The notes beneath the pieces were generated by a model. It did not search any database and was not told the origin of the DNA. It saw nothing but the letters and a program-made list of their open reading frames with translations. Source: a virus. From it: a stretch of 64,000 nt of DNA. Every line of letters starts with the position of its first letter. Position 1 is the stretch's first letter. Positions 15,021 to 23,604 of the stretch are shown one piece after another. Location of the stretch: positions 1-64,000 of IMG/VR virus record IMGVR_UViG_3300017917_002782; one strand, given 5' to 3'. Position numbers and translations under genes: made by a program.

Positions 15021-15329
15021 TTAACCCGGTATATTTGTGTCTGATGGTGTCTCAACATCTTTGTCCTTGGTGAATCTTCTTATTCCCAATAATGTTGCAC
15101 TGATTGTAAATAATGCCACCGACTGCATTGTGATTGTCGTTAGAATAATATTTGTTTGGTCAGTGGTTACTTTTGTGAATACCGCTTCCAATGACGAAAC
15201 CCCAAAAACAATTATCGCAACAACACACCCGAAGAATCCAACAACTCTACCTGGTGATGTTCTACCCTTTGAATCGTTAAACAATTCTGTCCAACTAAAT
15301 TTATGTATATCTAACTTATTCATATTCAT
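15021..15329 (-). CDS. Holin-like membrane protein, 102 aa
   Basis: MNMNKLDIHKFSWTELFNDS then GRTSPGRVVGFFGCVVAIIV and a second hydrophobic stretch (residues 63-83): two transmembrane segments separated by about 20 residues, with a charged C-terminus. This topology and the 'SxxELFxDxKGRTSxGRxxG' start are typical of small phage holin-like proteins. Its stop codon abuts that of the convergent fibre gene. Could instead be a non-lytic membrane protein. Confidence 0.6.
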   Translation of the reverse strand: MNMNKLDIHKFSWTELFNDSKGRTSPGRVVGFFGCVVAIIVFGVSSLEAVFTKVTTDQTNIILTTITMQSVALFTISATLLGIRRFTKDKDVETPSDTNIPG

Positions 15330-15363
15330 AAATATTTGAATTTATGAAAATCGATCACCGGCC

Positions 15364-15387
15364 GACCCACCTTCGGTGGGTTTTTTG
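15364..15387 (+). terminator. Terminator, plus-strand orientation
   Basis: CGACCCACCTTCGGTGGG followed by TTTTTTG. It would end plus-strand transcription coming through the 13482-15020 gene, antisense to the holin-like gene. Confidence 0.82.
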
Positions 15388-15396
15388 TTTGTGTTA

Positions 15397-15405
15397 TATA
15401 TTTAT
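15397..15405 (+). promoter_or_regulatory. Late-type motif ATATTTATA
   Basis: Motif ATATTTATA about 20 bases before the ATG at 15423 and just after the terminator, as expected for a promoter. Confidence 0.6.
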
Positions 15406-15422
15406 ATGTAAACATTTTATAA

Positions 15423-15992
15423 ATGAAACTACTTAACATCTTCGAAAATATTGTGTCCGATAATAAAAAGACACTCCATGAACAAGACCTATCATCTTTT
15501 GAACAATATAAAACAAATAAAGAATATGGTTATGGTGAAGGTGTTTCACAAGATATGTCAGCAGCAAGAAAAATTGCCATGTCAAACGCCAAAATTGATT
15601 TTGCCAAGAAAAATAATTTGGACCAAGCAACAATCGGTTCACACGTTAGTGGTGATGAAAAAGCGTTTAAAGAACCAAATGGTCAAATTAAATTTATTGT
15701 TGGTCTTAAGTTTAAAACACTTGGTTCATCATCACAACAAGAACCAGAAAAAAACAAAGCATTACCAATACCAACATCAAATGAAACACCATCACAGGTT
15801 TATTCAAGATTGGTTAAGGACGGAGCATTAAAAGGTAGATTGAGTGGTCAAAGAATTGTTTATAAAGGTGCTGATTTATCAAACAACACCAAAAACAAAT
15901 TGATTGAACAACTAAAATCAATGGGTTATGAATTATCAAGAGCAAATTACGATTATAAACAAGGTGACAAATTAGTATTTATTAAAAAATGA
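15423..15992 (+). CDS. Late protein with leader and C-terminal 65-aa shared domain
   Basis: 189 aa. N-terminal leader MKLLNIFENIVSDNKKTLHE resembles the other late leaders loosely. Residues about 30-95 (GYGEGVSQDMSAARKIAMSN, KIDFAKKNN) resemble an LPP20-type 'A..A' helix repeat. Residues about 120-187 (QVYSRLVKDGALKGRLSGQR, IVYKGADLS, LKSMGYELSRANYDYKQGDK) are a domain also found at the C-terminus of the 40866-42932 protein. Function unknown; likely virion-associated. Confidence 0.72.
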   Translation: MKLLNIFENIVSDNKKTLHEQDLSSFEQYKTNKEYGYGEGVSQDMSAARKIAMSNAKIDFAKKNNLDQATIGSHVSGDEKAFKEPNGQIKFIVGLKFKTLGSSSQQEPEKNKALPIPTSNETPSQVYSRLVKDGALKGRLSGQRIVYKGADLSNNTKNKLIEQLKSMGYELSRANYDYKQGDKLVFIKK

Positions 15993-16261
15993 GAAAGAAA
16001 ACATTACTTGAGGAAATTTCAAGAACAAGAGAAATCATGGGTTTAAATGAAGCTCTTGATATGAACATATACGATAAAATCTTGGATATGTATAATGCAT
16101 ATGGTTTTAGAGGTTTATCGGATGAAGAAATAGAATATTTAAAATCTGGTGGTGAATCTGAAATCCCATCATCATTCAGACAAGAAACCCCGCAAAGAAT
16201 TTCTGCCGACAAGTTTTTTAATGAACCAAATGATGATGAAGACCAAGAAGCTATTTCTTAG
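15989..16261 (+). CDS. Late protein with MGLNE-type leader, 90 aa
   Basis: MRKKTLLEEISRTREIMGLN followed by EALDM: the second leader type (basic start, amphipathic helix, MGLNE). The rest is acidic with YKxxDKIL..GFRGLSDEEIEYLKSGG. ATG overlaps the stop of the previous gene by 4 bases. Ends in TAG and overlaps the Nudix gene tail-to-tail by 11 bases. Function unknown. Confidence 0.7.
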   Translation: MRKKTLLEEISRTREIMGLNEALDMNIYDKILDMYNAYGFRGLSDEEIEYLKSGGESEIPSSFRQETPQRISADKFFNEPNDDEDQEAIS

Positions 16262-16625
16262 TCATATAGTCATTAATAATTTTTATATTGTTCGGAATTA
16301 TTTCCTTTGAATTTATCAAATCATGATAAGTAAAGAATTTATATTCGGTGTGTTCCTCATTTAAATTAATTTCGTTTTCATCAAATTCAGGATTGTTTAA
16401 ATAATAAACGAATATGTTTGTTGGGTATTTACCCAAAAATTTAAAACCACCCACACTTACACCAATTTCTTCCATAACCTCTCTTTTAAGAGATTCTTCA
16501 GGTGTTTCACCTTTTTCAATTCCACCACCAACTAGTCCAAATAATCCACCGAAGTTACCGATTTCTTCGGCTCTTCTTAATAATAAAAATTTATTGTTCT
16601 TAACAATTAAAAGTAACGATACCAT
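16251..16625 (-). CDS. Nudix hydrolase
   Basis: 124 aa. Complete Nudix box GGIEKGETPEESLKREVMEE then IGV (residues about 35-57), metal-binding RExxEE present. N-terminal strand VSLLLIVKNNKFLLLRR and GLFGLVGGG are typical. Such enzymes hydrolyse nucleoside diphosphate-X compounds (damaged nucleotides, ADP-ribose, NADH). Min-size single-domain form, 124 aa. It lies opposite to its neighbours; substrate cannot be predicted. Confidence 0.92.
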   Translation of the reverse strand: MVSLLLIVKNNKFLLLRRAEEIGNFGGLFGLVGGGIEKGETPEESLKREVMEEIGVSVGGFKFLGKYPTNIFVYYLNNPEFDENEINLNEEHTEYKFFTYHDLINSKEIIPNNIKIINDYMTKK

Positions 16626-16652
16626 AGTATTTATTAAATATACGTTTTTTAA

Positions 16653-17285
16653 ATGAAAAAACTAAATCTTTTAATACTTGAACAACTAAATAAATTAAAC
16701 GAGAACCCGACATCGGGTAAACATTTCGTTGTTGTTGATGTGCAACCTGAGTATGAAAAATATATTTCATTCATTAATGAATTAGTTAATTATATAAACA
16801 CCAATTATGAGTCAATGTCCAAACTTACATTTCTTTATAATGGTCACGATACTTTGGGTATGGTGACTGAGTCTGAATATAAGTATTGGTGGTTGGAACA
16901 TGGTTTGGATGAAGATATTGTTGAAAGTGCCGAATTCTACGATAAGGGTTATGCTTTCTTCAGATATTGTATTGATAATAGTATAGACGAAGATAACATC
17001 GTTGATTTGGTTAGATTTATGTACCAAAGAGATGTTAATGACACCCGGGATATGACACCAGAATTTTGGGATGAGTTTATTGAATTGCACGGAGATGAGG
17101 AAATAAGAGAATTATTGGAATTTTCTGGTGATGCAATAAACCTACCATCACTAATTGATGAAATAAAAGACTATAGAGGTGTTGTGTTATGTGGTGGAGG
17201 AATTGACGAATGTCTAAAAGAAGTGGAGATTGCATTTAAATCTCTTGATAAACCATACAGCGTATTATCAAAATTTACTTATTAA
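16653..17285 (+). CDS. Isochorismatase-like cysteine hydrolase fold protein (probable)
   Basis: 210 aa. Leader MKKLNLLILEQLNKLNENPT. Then HFVVVDVQPEYEKYIS (residues 25-40, like the DxQ of isochorismatases) and late RGVVLCGGGIDECLKEVEIA (about 175-195, like the G...C..xTA motif with the candidate nucleophile Cys). The middle insertion is longer than usual. Preceded by TATTTATTAAA. If correct, a hydrolase carrying a virion leader; the substrate is unknown. Confidence 0.58.
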   Translation: MKKLNLLILEQLNKLNENPTSGKHFVVVDVQPEYEKYISFINELVNYINTNYESMSKLTFLYNGHDTLGMVTESEYKYWWLEHGLDEDIVESAEFYDKGYAFFRYCIDNSIDEDNIVDLVRFMYQRDVNDTRDMTPEFWDEFIELHGDEEIRELLEFSGDAINLPSLIDEIKDYRGVVLCGGGIDECLKEVEIAFKSLDKPYSVLSKFTY

Positions 17286-17286
17286 A

Positions 17287-18327
17287 ATGAATTTAAACGA
17301 AGAAATAAATAGAATGAGGGTAATCATGGGTCTGAATGAAAATCTTCAACAGGCCGAGAAATTATACTTCAAAACAGGTAAACTATCCGATGAGGTTAAA
17401 AATGCAATTTTAGATATAACTGGTGGTGATAACTTCACAAGATTAGTTTCAGATTTGTATTATCATTTTATCAAATTCCGTCAAAATGGTGAGGGTGTTG
17501 ACAATGGTACCATAAAACTATGTGAAATGTTTTATCAATATCTTAAAGGATATGATAAGAACCTATTCCCCGTTCCTGGAATATTGGAAGATTATGGTTT
17601 GGGTAAGGAAAGTGATAAATACCATGTATTAACCTTGTTTGGTACATTAAAAGAAAGAGAATATCTAATTAAACAATGGAACAAATTACCAACTCTTGTA
17701 AAAAGAAATTTGGTAAAACCGATAAAGGACGAATTGAAGATTCCTTTTAATTCACCAGATTCAAATTACTTAGAATATGAGTATAGAAAAATGGGTGAAC
17801 AAATGAAAAAAACGAATGATACCATTACAAGATTACCAAAATCGACAGGTGAAAGTATGTTAAAGAAAATATTCTCATCCGTTAAGTCTTTTGATGATAT
17901 TGTAAAAACAATAGATAATGTTTCAAAGGGTTTGAGTTTTATTGGTGATGACGATGCATTAGATAAAAACGAACTTTTAGATAATTTAGAAAACTATAAT
18001 GCCGATTTAATATTAGATAAAGATAATGTGATTGTTGTTAAAGCAAACGATGTTGAAGCGATTCAAAAATTGGGTTGTTTCAGTTCGTGGTGTTTTAGTC
18101 AGTTTGGCGGTGAGGGGTATTGGGATGAATATGCACCTGACGGATATGTTTATGTTATTATTGATTTTAACAAGGATGTGGAGGATGCTAGATTCTTAAT
18201 GACATATCTTCCTTCTACCGGTGATTTATATTTATCAAATAACATACCATATGAAGAGGCCTACCCCGATGGTGATCAAAACGAATACATAAATAGTATA
18301 GGAATACAACGCAAATATTTAATATGA
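17287..18327 (+). CDS. Late protein with MGLNEN leader and WC-motif domain, 346 aa
   Basis: Start chosen at MNLNEEINRMRVIMGLNENL, which carries the leader; the longer frame overlaps the previous gene. Residues about 60-260 are helical. The C-terminal part has CFSSWCFSQFGGEGYWDEYA, GYVYVIIDFNKD and LMTYLPSTGDLYLSNN, a pattern (WC, then Y..Y..dgxxYvIiD) also seen in the 25003-26592 protein. Function not recognised; probably a packaged internal protein. Confidence 0.7.
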   Translation: MNLNEEINRMRVIMGLNENLQQAEKLYFKTGKLSDEVKNAILDITGGDNFTRLVSDLYYHFIKFRQNGEGVDNGTIKLCEMFYQYLKGYDKNLFPVPGILEDYGLGKESDKYHVLTLFGTLKEREYLIKQWNKLPTLVKRNLVKPIKDELKIPFNSPDSNYLEYEYRKMGEQMKKTNDTITRLPKSTGESMLKKIFSSVKSFDDIVKTIDNVSKGLSFIGDDDALDKNELLDNLENYNADLILDKDNVIVVKANDVEAIQKLGCFSSWCFSQFGGEGYWDEYAPDGYVYVIIDFNKDVEDARFLMTYLPSTGDLYLSNNIPYEEAYPDGDQNEYINSIGIQRKYLI

Positions 18328-18863
18328 AACTAATAGAAATAGTAAATGAAATTCTAACCGAAAGTAGTTCACGTTATTTTGACGGATCAACTATGAACGT
18401 GAGTAAAAACTTTTGGAGACTAATAATGGAAGAAGAGGGAGACCCCAAAAAAAGAATTAATGGTATTAAACAACCTGTTCTTGTTGCATATAAGGATAGT
18501 GTGGGTGTTTTAACTATAGGTTATGGTCACACAGGACCAGACATTAGACCTGGTCTTAAGATAAATTCAAAAAAAGCAATGGACTTGTTGAAAAAAGATG
18601 TGAAAACCGCATCTGATTGTGTTAGACGAATGATGGGTGAATGGAAATCAAAAAAAATAAAATCGTACATGATTACTCAAGGTCAATTCGATGCTTTGGT
18701 TTCATTAGTTTTTAATGCTGGATGTGATGCGGTTAGAACATCTGAATTTGTACAAAAATTAAAACGTAGAAAATACGGAACCGCGGCTAAATTAATCAAA
18801 TCATTTAAATCGGCTGGGTTGGCAGACAGAAGACAAAGAGAAAGTAATTTGTTTATGTCTTGA
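18324..18863 (+). CDS. Phage lysozyme (GH24 muramidase)
   Basis: 179 aa. Leader MKLIEIVNEILTESSS. GH24 signature: IMEEEG (catalytic Glu about residue 34), LVAYKDSVGVLTIGYGHTGP (catalytic Asp/Thr region about 57-76) and QFDALVSLVFNAGCDAVRTS. Cleaves peptidoglycan glycan strands. The leader before the enzyme suggests that this copy may be packaged in the virion rather than serving as the main lysis enzyme. ATG overlaps the previous stop. Confidence 0.9.
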   Translation: MKLIEIVNEILTESSSRYFDGSTMNVSKNFWRLIMEEEGDPKKRINGIKQPVLVAYKDSVGVLTIGYGHTGPDIRPGLKINSKKAMDLLKKDVKTASDCVRRMMGEWKSKKIKSYMITQGQFDALVSLVFNAGCDAVRTSEFVQKLKRRKYGTAAKLIKSFKSAGLADRRQRESNLFMS

Positions 18864-18874
18864 TATTTATTAGT

Positions 18875-19378
18875 ATGTTCAAATACATATCAGAAATATT
18901 AAAGAGTTTTACACCCGCACAAAGACTAATGGCGTTGTTAATACTTGTGTGTTCAATTGTTATAATAACATTGGGACCATCGTTTATTGATTCAAACACC
19001 ACCAATTGTGATGAACTAAATATAAGGGTTAAGAGTCAAGAAACACAAATTATTGAACTTAACAAAAGAGTGAACGAGTTAAACACAAATCTGATAAATT
19101 CACAAAAAGAATGTACCGATAATCTTATCACAAAACAAAAAGAAATCATTGAAATTGTTAATGGTATGATTAAAGAAGTTGAAAATACAAACAAAATACA
19201 AAAATTATTTGGACAAACAAGAAGACCAGCAGGTGATGGTGGAAGTGATGGAGGTAATGGTCTTGCTAAAATGGAAATGTCCCCACCACCAACAATAATA
19301 GATGATAACAACTCGGATGATATGTTGAAAAAACTTAAATCAATGAAATCCAAAATACAAAAAAAACTTACAAATTAA
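18875..19378 (+). CDS. Inner-membrane spanin-like protein (Rz-like)
   Basis: Start at MFKYISEILKSFTPAQRLMA because GATATTTATT lies directly upstream. One transmembrane segment (residues about 15-38, ALLILVCSIVIITLGPSF), then a long coiled coil (RVKSQETQIIELNKRVNELN...) and a Gly-rich tail. Topology fits an i-spanin, and the gene follows lysozyme. No partner lipoprotein is obvious nearby. Could also be a scaffolding membrane protein. Confidence 0.6.
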   Translation: MFKYISEILKSFTPAQRLMALLILVCSIVIITLGPSFIDSNTTNCDELNIRVKSQETQIIELNKRVNELNTNLINSQKECTDNLITKQKEIIEIVNGMIKEVENTNKIQKLFGQTRRPAGDGGSDGGNGLAKMEMSPPPTIIDDNNSDDMLKKLKSMKSKIQKKLTN

Positions 19379-19381
19379 GAT

Positions 19382-19741
19382 ATGAAATACGTTATAACTG
19401 AAGATCAACTAAAGAAGATTGTTTTAAACGAACAAGAAACCAAAAAATCATTTAATGAATTTGCACTAAAAAGATTGGGTGGGGCACAAAAAATCGTTGA
19501 TAATGCAAAGAAAAAGGGTGGACCGGCAATGTTGACTTATCACCACTTTGTTGTTAAATTACCACACTATAAAAAAGCATCCGAAGGAAAATTTAATTTG
19601 GAGGAAACGAAAAAAGAATTCAAAGAAAAAATGGATAAACTTTGTAAACTTAACGAGGATGTGAATATTAATCAGGTTGAATTTCAAAAATTGGTTGGTC
19701 TTATCGAAGTTCTTGGTGAGTTGATAATAAAACATAAGTAA
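19382..19741 (+). CDS. Late protein with ITExQLKKI leader, 119 aa
   Basis: MKYVITEDQLKKIVLNEQET is the type A leader, with VLNE as the candidate cleavage site. The rest is basic and helical (FNEFALKRLGGAQKIVDNAK). Follows the spanin-like gene by 3 bases: same operon. Function unknown. Confidence 0.72.
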   Translation: MKYVITEDQLKKIVLNEQETKKSFNEFALKRLGGAQKIVDNAKKKGGPAMLTYHHFVVKLPHYKKASEGKFNLEETKKEFKEKMDKLCKLNEDVNINQVEFQKLVGLIEVLGELIIKHK

Positions 19742-19742
19742 T

Positions 19743-20174
19743 ATGAAGATAATAATAAGTGAGTCACAGTTAAAAAATATTATCATGAATGAATCTGTTT
19801 CCGATTTATTTTCAAAAAAGGAAAAAGGAATTATGTCGGAAAAGGAGTGGGAAGAAATAGATGAGGAAAATAGTTATGATAAGATTAAAAACAAAATCAA
19901 ACATGTTAGGGGACTTTCGGACGAATGTAGACAATATGCGATGGAGAACCATGGTGATTGGTTAAATTCTGTTGGTAGTGGTAAAGTTACGGGTTTAAAA
20001 TTACATCCAGAAATAAAAAAGAAAATCGAGGAGAAGAAATTACCTTCAGGTTTTTCAATGGGTGTTGATAAGGGCGGGTATTTTATTCATACACACAGGG
20101 CGAGAAGTAAATCTTATGAGGACCCTAAAAAGATAACCGTAAAAGAAATCAAGTTCATCGATTCAACAGGATAA
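19743..20174 (+). CDS. Late protein with ISESQLKNI leader, 143 aa
   Basis: MKIIISESQLKNIIMNESVS is a textbook type A leader (candidate cut after IMNE). Acidic linker, then RGLSDECRQYAMENHGDWLN and GYFIHTHRARSKSYEDPKK: a compact C-terminal domain with HxHRARS that I do not recognise. Overlaps the previous stop; terminator follows at 20227-20262. Confidence 0.72.
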   Translation: MKIIISESQLKNIIMNESVSDLFSKKEKGIMSEKEWEEIDEENSYDKIKNKIKHVRGLSDECRQYAMENHGDWLNSVGSGKVTGLKLHPEIKKKIEEKKLPSGFSMGVDKGGYFIHTHRARSKSYEDPKKITVKEIKFIDSTG

Positions 20175-20262
20175 AAATACTGGAGATTACTCTCCACATT
20201 AGGACCGGGACTAGTTCACGGGTTTTTGGGGGGAAGGTTCGCTACTCTTCCCCCTTTTTTTA
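20175..20262 (+). terminator. Terminator region with two upstream hairpins
   Basis: TGGAGATTACTCTCCA hairpin (20180-20195), a G/C-rich segment ending CGGGTTTTT, and the main terminator GGGGGGAAGGTTCGCTACTC then TTCCCCC and seven T. Confidence 0.82.
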
Positions 20263-20273
20263 TTTTAAAGCAA

Positions 20274-20282
20274 TATTTATAT
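20274..20282 (+). promoter_or_regulatory. Late-type motif ATATTTATA
   Basis: CAATATTTATATTAT directly precedes the ATG at 20286 and follows the terminator. Confidence 0.65.
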
Positions 20283-20285
20283 TAT

Positions 20286-21107
20286 ATGAAAAAGATTTTA
20301 TTAGAAAGCGAGTTAAATCGTATTAAACAAGTAATGGGTGTTATTAACGAAGATTCAATAACATCAGATGAAGATATTATGAGAACCCTAAAAAGACAGG
20401 TTTTGGGTATAAAAGGAACCGAAGGAAAAGAAATCGTTGTTGATTTGGTGGACAAAAGAGGTGGTAAAGAAGTTAAGAAAAACATTATAATGAAATATGA
20501 TAATGATGGTAACTTAATCACCACAAATATAACCGACAAAGAACTAGATGTTTCCGAAGATATTAAGGACAATCTGAAAGTGTTGGTTGCTTGTACTATT
20601 TTAGCAACAGGTGCCGTTTCGTGTAAAAAAGATACCACAGGTTTTGGTTATAATTTTGCAGCAAAAACAACAACATATTACACAGACAAAGGAACACCAA
20701 ATAAAGAGGTGAACATATCAACACCATGGGGTGAAACTAAGGTTAATGTTGATAGTACTATCTTCAAAAAACCATATTGGTCTGCGGGTCAAGGTTCTAA
20801 ATTTAACAGACCATTAACACCAACCGAAGCTGAGATTATGAAAGCGGGTATTTCTTTACAGAGAGAAAGAAATATGAATAACAAAAGGGGTACACCTGAA
20901 AATGAAGTTTATGATTACGATTATAAAGACGCTGAAGTTACAGGTAGCGGTACATATTATGAAGAAAATCCGGTTGCATTTGAAACATGTAGAGAACACC
21001 CATTGTGGGATTTAGGTTTAGAATATTTTAAAATTGAGGGTGTTGATGTACAATCAATGATCAATAAAGCAGACGAAGAGGTTAGAAACCAAGAATGGAT
21101 TAAGTAA
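20286..21107 (+). CDS. Late protein with VMGVINE leader and internal hydrophobic segment, 273 aa
   Basis: Leader MKKILLESELNRIKQVMGVI then NEDS. Residues about 35-80 are beta-rich and basic. A hydrophobic stretch DNLKVLVACTILATGAVSC (about 96-115) ends like a lipobox, then a Thr/Asn-rich region with KPYWSAGQGSKFNRPLTPTE. Possibly membrane-active after ejection. Family not recognised. Confidence 0.7.
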   Translation: MKKILLESELNRIKQVMGVINEDSITSDEDIMRTLKRQVLGIKGTEGKEIVVDLVDKRGGKEVKKNIIMKYDNDGNLITTNITDKELDVSEDIKDNLKVLVACTILATGAVSCKKDTTGFGYNFAAKTTTYYTDKGTPNKEVNISTPWGETKVNVDSTIFKKPYWSAGQGSKFNRPLTPTEAEIMKAGISLQRERNMNNKRGTPENEVYDYDYKDAEVTGSGTYYEENPVAFETCREHPLWDLGLEYFKIEGVDVQSMINKADEEVRNQEWIK

Positions 21108-21352
21108 TGAAATTAGAAACCATAGGTTCCGTAAAACTATTTGCATTTGAATTCGAGCCAACTTCATGGTTATTGTGTGATGGTGAATTGGTTAGTATTT
21201 CTAAATACAGAAGCTTGTTCCAAATTGTTGGAACAAAATATGGTGGTGATGGTGTTGAAAATTTTGCACTACCAAATTTAATTGGTATGGAACCAATATT
21301 TGGTATGAGATATTACATTTGTTGTGATGGTCAATTCCCGACTATCGGATAA
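21107..21352 (+). CDS. Tail collar domain protein (short), 81 aa
   Basis: KLFAFEFEPTSWLLCDGELV, then ISKYRSLFQIVGTKYGGDGV and FALPNLIG: the conserved core of the phage Tail Collar domain (PF07484), usually at fibre N-termini. Here only the single domain is present, with no fibre extension. The start overlaps the previous gene's stop by 1 base (TAATG). Confidence 0.85.
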   Translation: MKLETIGSVKLFAFEFEPTSWLLCDGELVSISKYRSLFQIVGTKYGGDGVENFALPNLIGMEPIFGMRYYICCDGQFPTIG

Positions 21353-21353
21353 A

Positions 21354-22538
21354 TTAACCCTCTTGATCGTTCTCTAAAGATTTTAACATAGACTTAGTTA
21401 ATGAATTATATATTTCTTCACCAAATCTTTGTCTTATTTCGTTTTCGTCTCTTAAATCAATAAATCTACCTCTTACCATGAAACCTAACACATCTTTAAG
21501 ATTTATTGTTCTCCAACATTTTTTAGCGGCGTCTTCTTTATTACCACCATTTTGTTTTAATGCTTTATTGTAAGCATTGATATCAACAACTCTTTTAATG
21601 TCGTTGTTTTTTTCTACATCAAGTTGTGCTTGAGTCTTTTCTTTCTCACTAGGTACATATGAACTAAGATATCTTTTAATTGTCATGTGTTTTACCGTAC
21701 CATCTTTTTTAACATACGCAACGCTTATCATAATGTTTTTATTAAGTGCATCGTGCAATTGTTCCATATCATCTCTATTTGTGAAATCTTCATAACCAAA
21801 ATCATCTTCATTTACACTATCTTCACTTTCAGATATTGTACCTCTAAATTGTTTTGTAACATTTGTTATATTAGTTACTTTACCCTCGGTTGCATTTTTT
21901 ACTAAGTTATAAATCTCGGCAACGTTTGATACACTCGTATCATAATCAAATTTAAAAATTACAGAGTATTTTTGTGAATTACCCGTACCTGTTTTTGTTT
22001 TTAACGCACCTATTGGAAGAATTGGTGATTTTGTTGCGGTATTATCGATTGCAATTTTTTGATCAAATTTAATCCCAGGTGTTGGTTTTACTGTGAATCT
22101 TACAAATTGTTCTGCATTTGCTTCTGGTGTATTTGCTTTAGTTGATTTACCAACAATACCAGACAAAATTGTATAATTACCCGTATCAACACCAGCATTT
22201 TTAAGTGCTGTTACGAAATTTGCTGCTCTTCTTTCTGCCAACGCTTGGTTATCATAACCCCTGTCACTTCCAACGGCAGATGCTCCACCCTGTATTTGAA
22301 CAGTAGCTCCCGGTACGGTTTTTAAAACTGATAATGCATTTTTAAATTCTGAACTTCCTGTATTGATTTTATCACTACCAATTTTAAATAGGTTACTACC
22401 CATTTGAACGGGTCTGTCCACGATTGATACTGTACTTCGTTCTGGTCCTGCATTTGTATCACCACCACCAAGTTGTTCACTAATGTTTGAATCTATTATC
22501 TTTTTAATTTGTGATTCAGATACTATAATTTTTTTCAT
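21354..22538 (-). CDS. OmpA-like domain protein with virion leader, 394 aa
   Basis: Leader MKKIIVSESQIKKIIDSNIS then EQLGGG. Residues about 45-150 form an OmpA-C-type peptidoglycan-binding domain: FKIGSDKINTGSSEFKNALS, GATVQIQGGASAVGSDRGYD, NQALAERRAANFVTALKNAG. The C-terminal half (about 235-394) has ISVAYVKKDGTVKHMTIKRY and a charged helical end and is not recognised. Motif CTATTTATATATAAAAAG upstream on the minus strand. Probably cell-wall-binding in the virion or ejected. Confidence 0.78.
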   Translation of the reverse strand: MKKIIVSESQIKKIIDSNISEQLGGGDTNAGPERSTVSIVDRPVQMGSNLFKIGSDKINTGSSEFKNALSVLKTVPGATVQIQGGASAVGSDRGYDNQALAERRAANFVTALKNAGVDTGNYTILSGIVGKSTKANTPEANAEQFVRFTVKPTPGIKFDQKIAIDNTATKSPILPIGALKTKTGTGNSQKYSVIFKFDYDTSVSNVAEIYNLVKNATEGKVTNITNVTKQFRGTISESEDSVNEDDFGYEDFTNRDDMEQLHDALNKNIMISVAYVKKDGTVKHMTIKRYLSSYVPSEKEKTQAQLDVEKNNDIKRVVDINAYNKALKQNGGNKEDAAKKCWRTINLKDVLGFMVRGRFIDLRDENEIRQRFGEEIYNSLTKSMLKSLENDQEG

Positions 22539-22570
22539 AGAAACTTTTTATATATAAATAGTTCATAAAA

Positions 22571-22598
22571 CAAAAAAAGGGGAATTAACCCCTTTTTT
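22571..22598. terminator. Bidirectional terminator
   Basis: AAAAAAAGGGGAATTAACCCC followed by TTTTTT; works on both strands. Serves the minus-strand zinc-ribbon gene (stop at 22621). Confidence 0.8.
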
Positions 22599-22620
22599 AT
22601 GACCTTGTGATTAGTTTATT

Positions 22621-23466
22621 TTAGAATTTTGTTCCGCAATGAGGACAAAATTTATGGTTGTCTTTTTTTCTCTTTGAACCACATTCTGTACAATACACAA
22701 CCAAGTCTTCTTTAACAAGAGCTTTTGTACTTACGGGTTTGATTTTCCACCAATTGGTCCAACTTGGATAAGAATTAAATGTTGAGTTGTCATAAGTAAA
22801 CGATTGGTTAGAATCGGAACCCTTTTCAACTCTACCAGTCTCAACATGTCTAACTTCACTTGTTTTTGTTTTGTTGTAGTTAACATTTAAATCACTAGTC
22901 ACCGAATCGTTTGTATGACTATAGTTTGATGTTGTAAAAGTACCATCAAATGAACCACTAATATTTGAGGTGTTTGTAAAGTATGTGTTGTTAAGATTAT
23001 TGGTGGTAAAAGTCCTAACACCTGGTGGGTAATTTAATACACTACCCGTTGTACTCCACCATGGTTGTGATGTACCAACTGTTAATCTACCACCATAGTG
23101 ATTGAAAATAGTTTCATTGTAAAATTTAACCACCACATCACCATTGTTGGCAATGGCATCTTTAACTTCTTGATTATTTCCATTTACAACGTATGTCTCA
23201 AACAAAAACTTCTTTGCTTCATCCAAGTATCTTTCAAGGAATACTCTCTCACCAGGACGAAGCACAATACCTGTACCGATGGATTTACCATTCAATTCGA
23301 TTTGTGCTAAAATTTTATTTGATGTTGGGTTGTAAAGTTCAATTTCGAACTCATCACCGTTGTTAAGATAAACGGTGTCAATGTGTTGTTTTAATCTTTG
23401 TTTACTCTTGGTAACAAATGATTGCGGAGCAACACTACCGCTGTTGATTGAAATTCTTCTATTCAT
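22621..23466 (-). CDS. Structural-type protein with C-terminal zinc ribbon, 281 aa
   Basis: N-terminus MNRRISINSGSVAPQSFVTK; beta-rich middle (DTVYLNNGDEFEIELYNPTS, GIVLRPGERVFLERYLDEAK) and Asn/Thr-rich low-complexity section, ending in VYCTECGSKRKKDNHKFCPH then CGTKF, a CxxC-x11-CxxC zinc ribbon. Its AAGGAAAATG start region contains a Shine-Dalgarno-like AAGGA that can pair with TTCCTTATATTT at the start of the leader. Probable virion protein; family not recognised. Confidence 0.72.
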   Translation of the reverse strand: MNRRISINSGSVAPQSFVTKSKQRLKQHIDTVYLNNGDEFEIELYNPTSNKILAQIELNGKSIGTGIVLRPGERVFLERYLDEAKKFLFETYVVNGNNQEVKDAIANNGDVVVKFYNETIFNHYGGRLTVGTSQPWWSTTGSVLNYPPGVRTFTTNNLNNTYFTNTSNISGSFDGTFTTSNYSHTNDSVTSDLNVNYNKTKTSEVRHVETGRVEKGSDSNQSFTYDNSTFNSYPSWTNWWKIKPVSTKALVKEDLVVYCTECGSKRKKDNHKFCPHCGTKF

Positions 23467-23580
23467 TTTCCTTATATTTTTTTTGTATTTGAACCCGAAT
23501 TCGTTGGTATCAATTCCAACTCAAATGTCTCAAGGACACTTCCGATTCAACCACAAGGTCAATAATAAATATAAGGAAAT
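23467..23580 (-). promoter_or_regulatory. Structured 5' leader that can hide the ribosome binding site
   Basis: TTCCTTATATTT at the 5' end (23569-23580) is the exact reverse complement of AAATATAAGGAA at 23468-23479, which includes the AAGGA just before the ATG. Between them lie smaller hairpins (GTGTCCTTGAGACA; GTTGGAATTGATACCAAC). Looks like a closed multi-branch leader. Confidence 0.55.
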
Positions 23581-23604
23581 CTTACAAAATGTAAAGTAAA
23601 ACCC

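Noticed and set aside
15021-15387. Plus-strand frame 15037-15339 opposite the holin-like gene
   Set aside because: It is the antisense of the two-TM protein and has no upstream signal.
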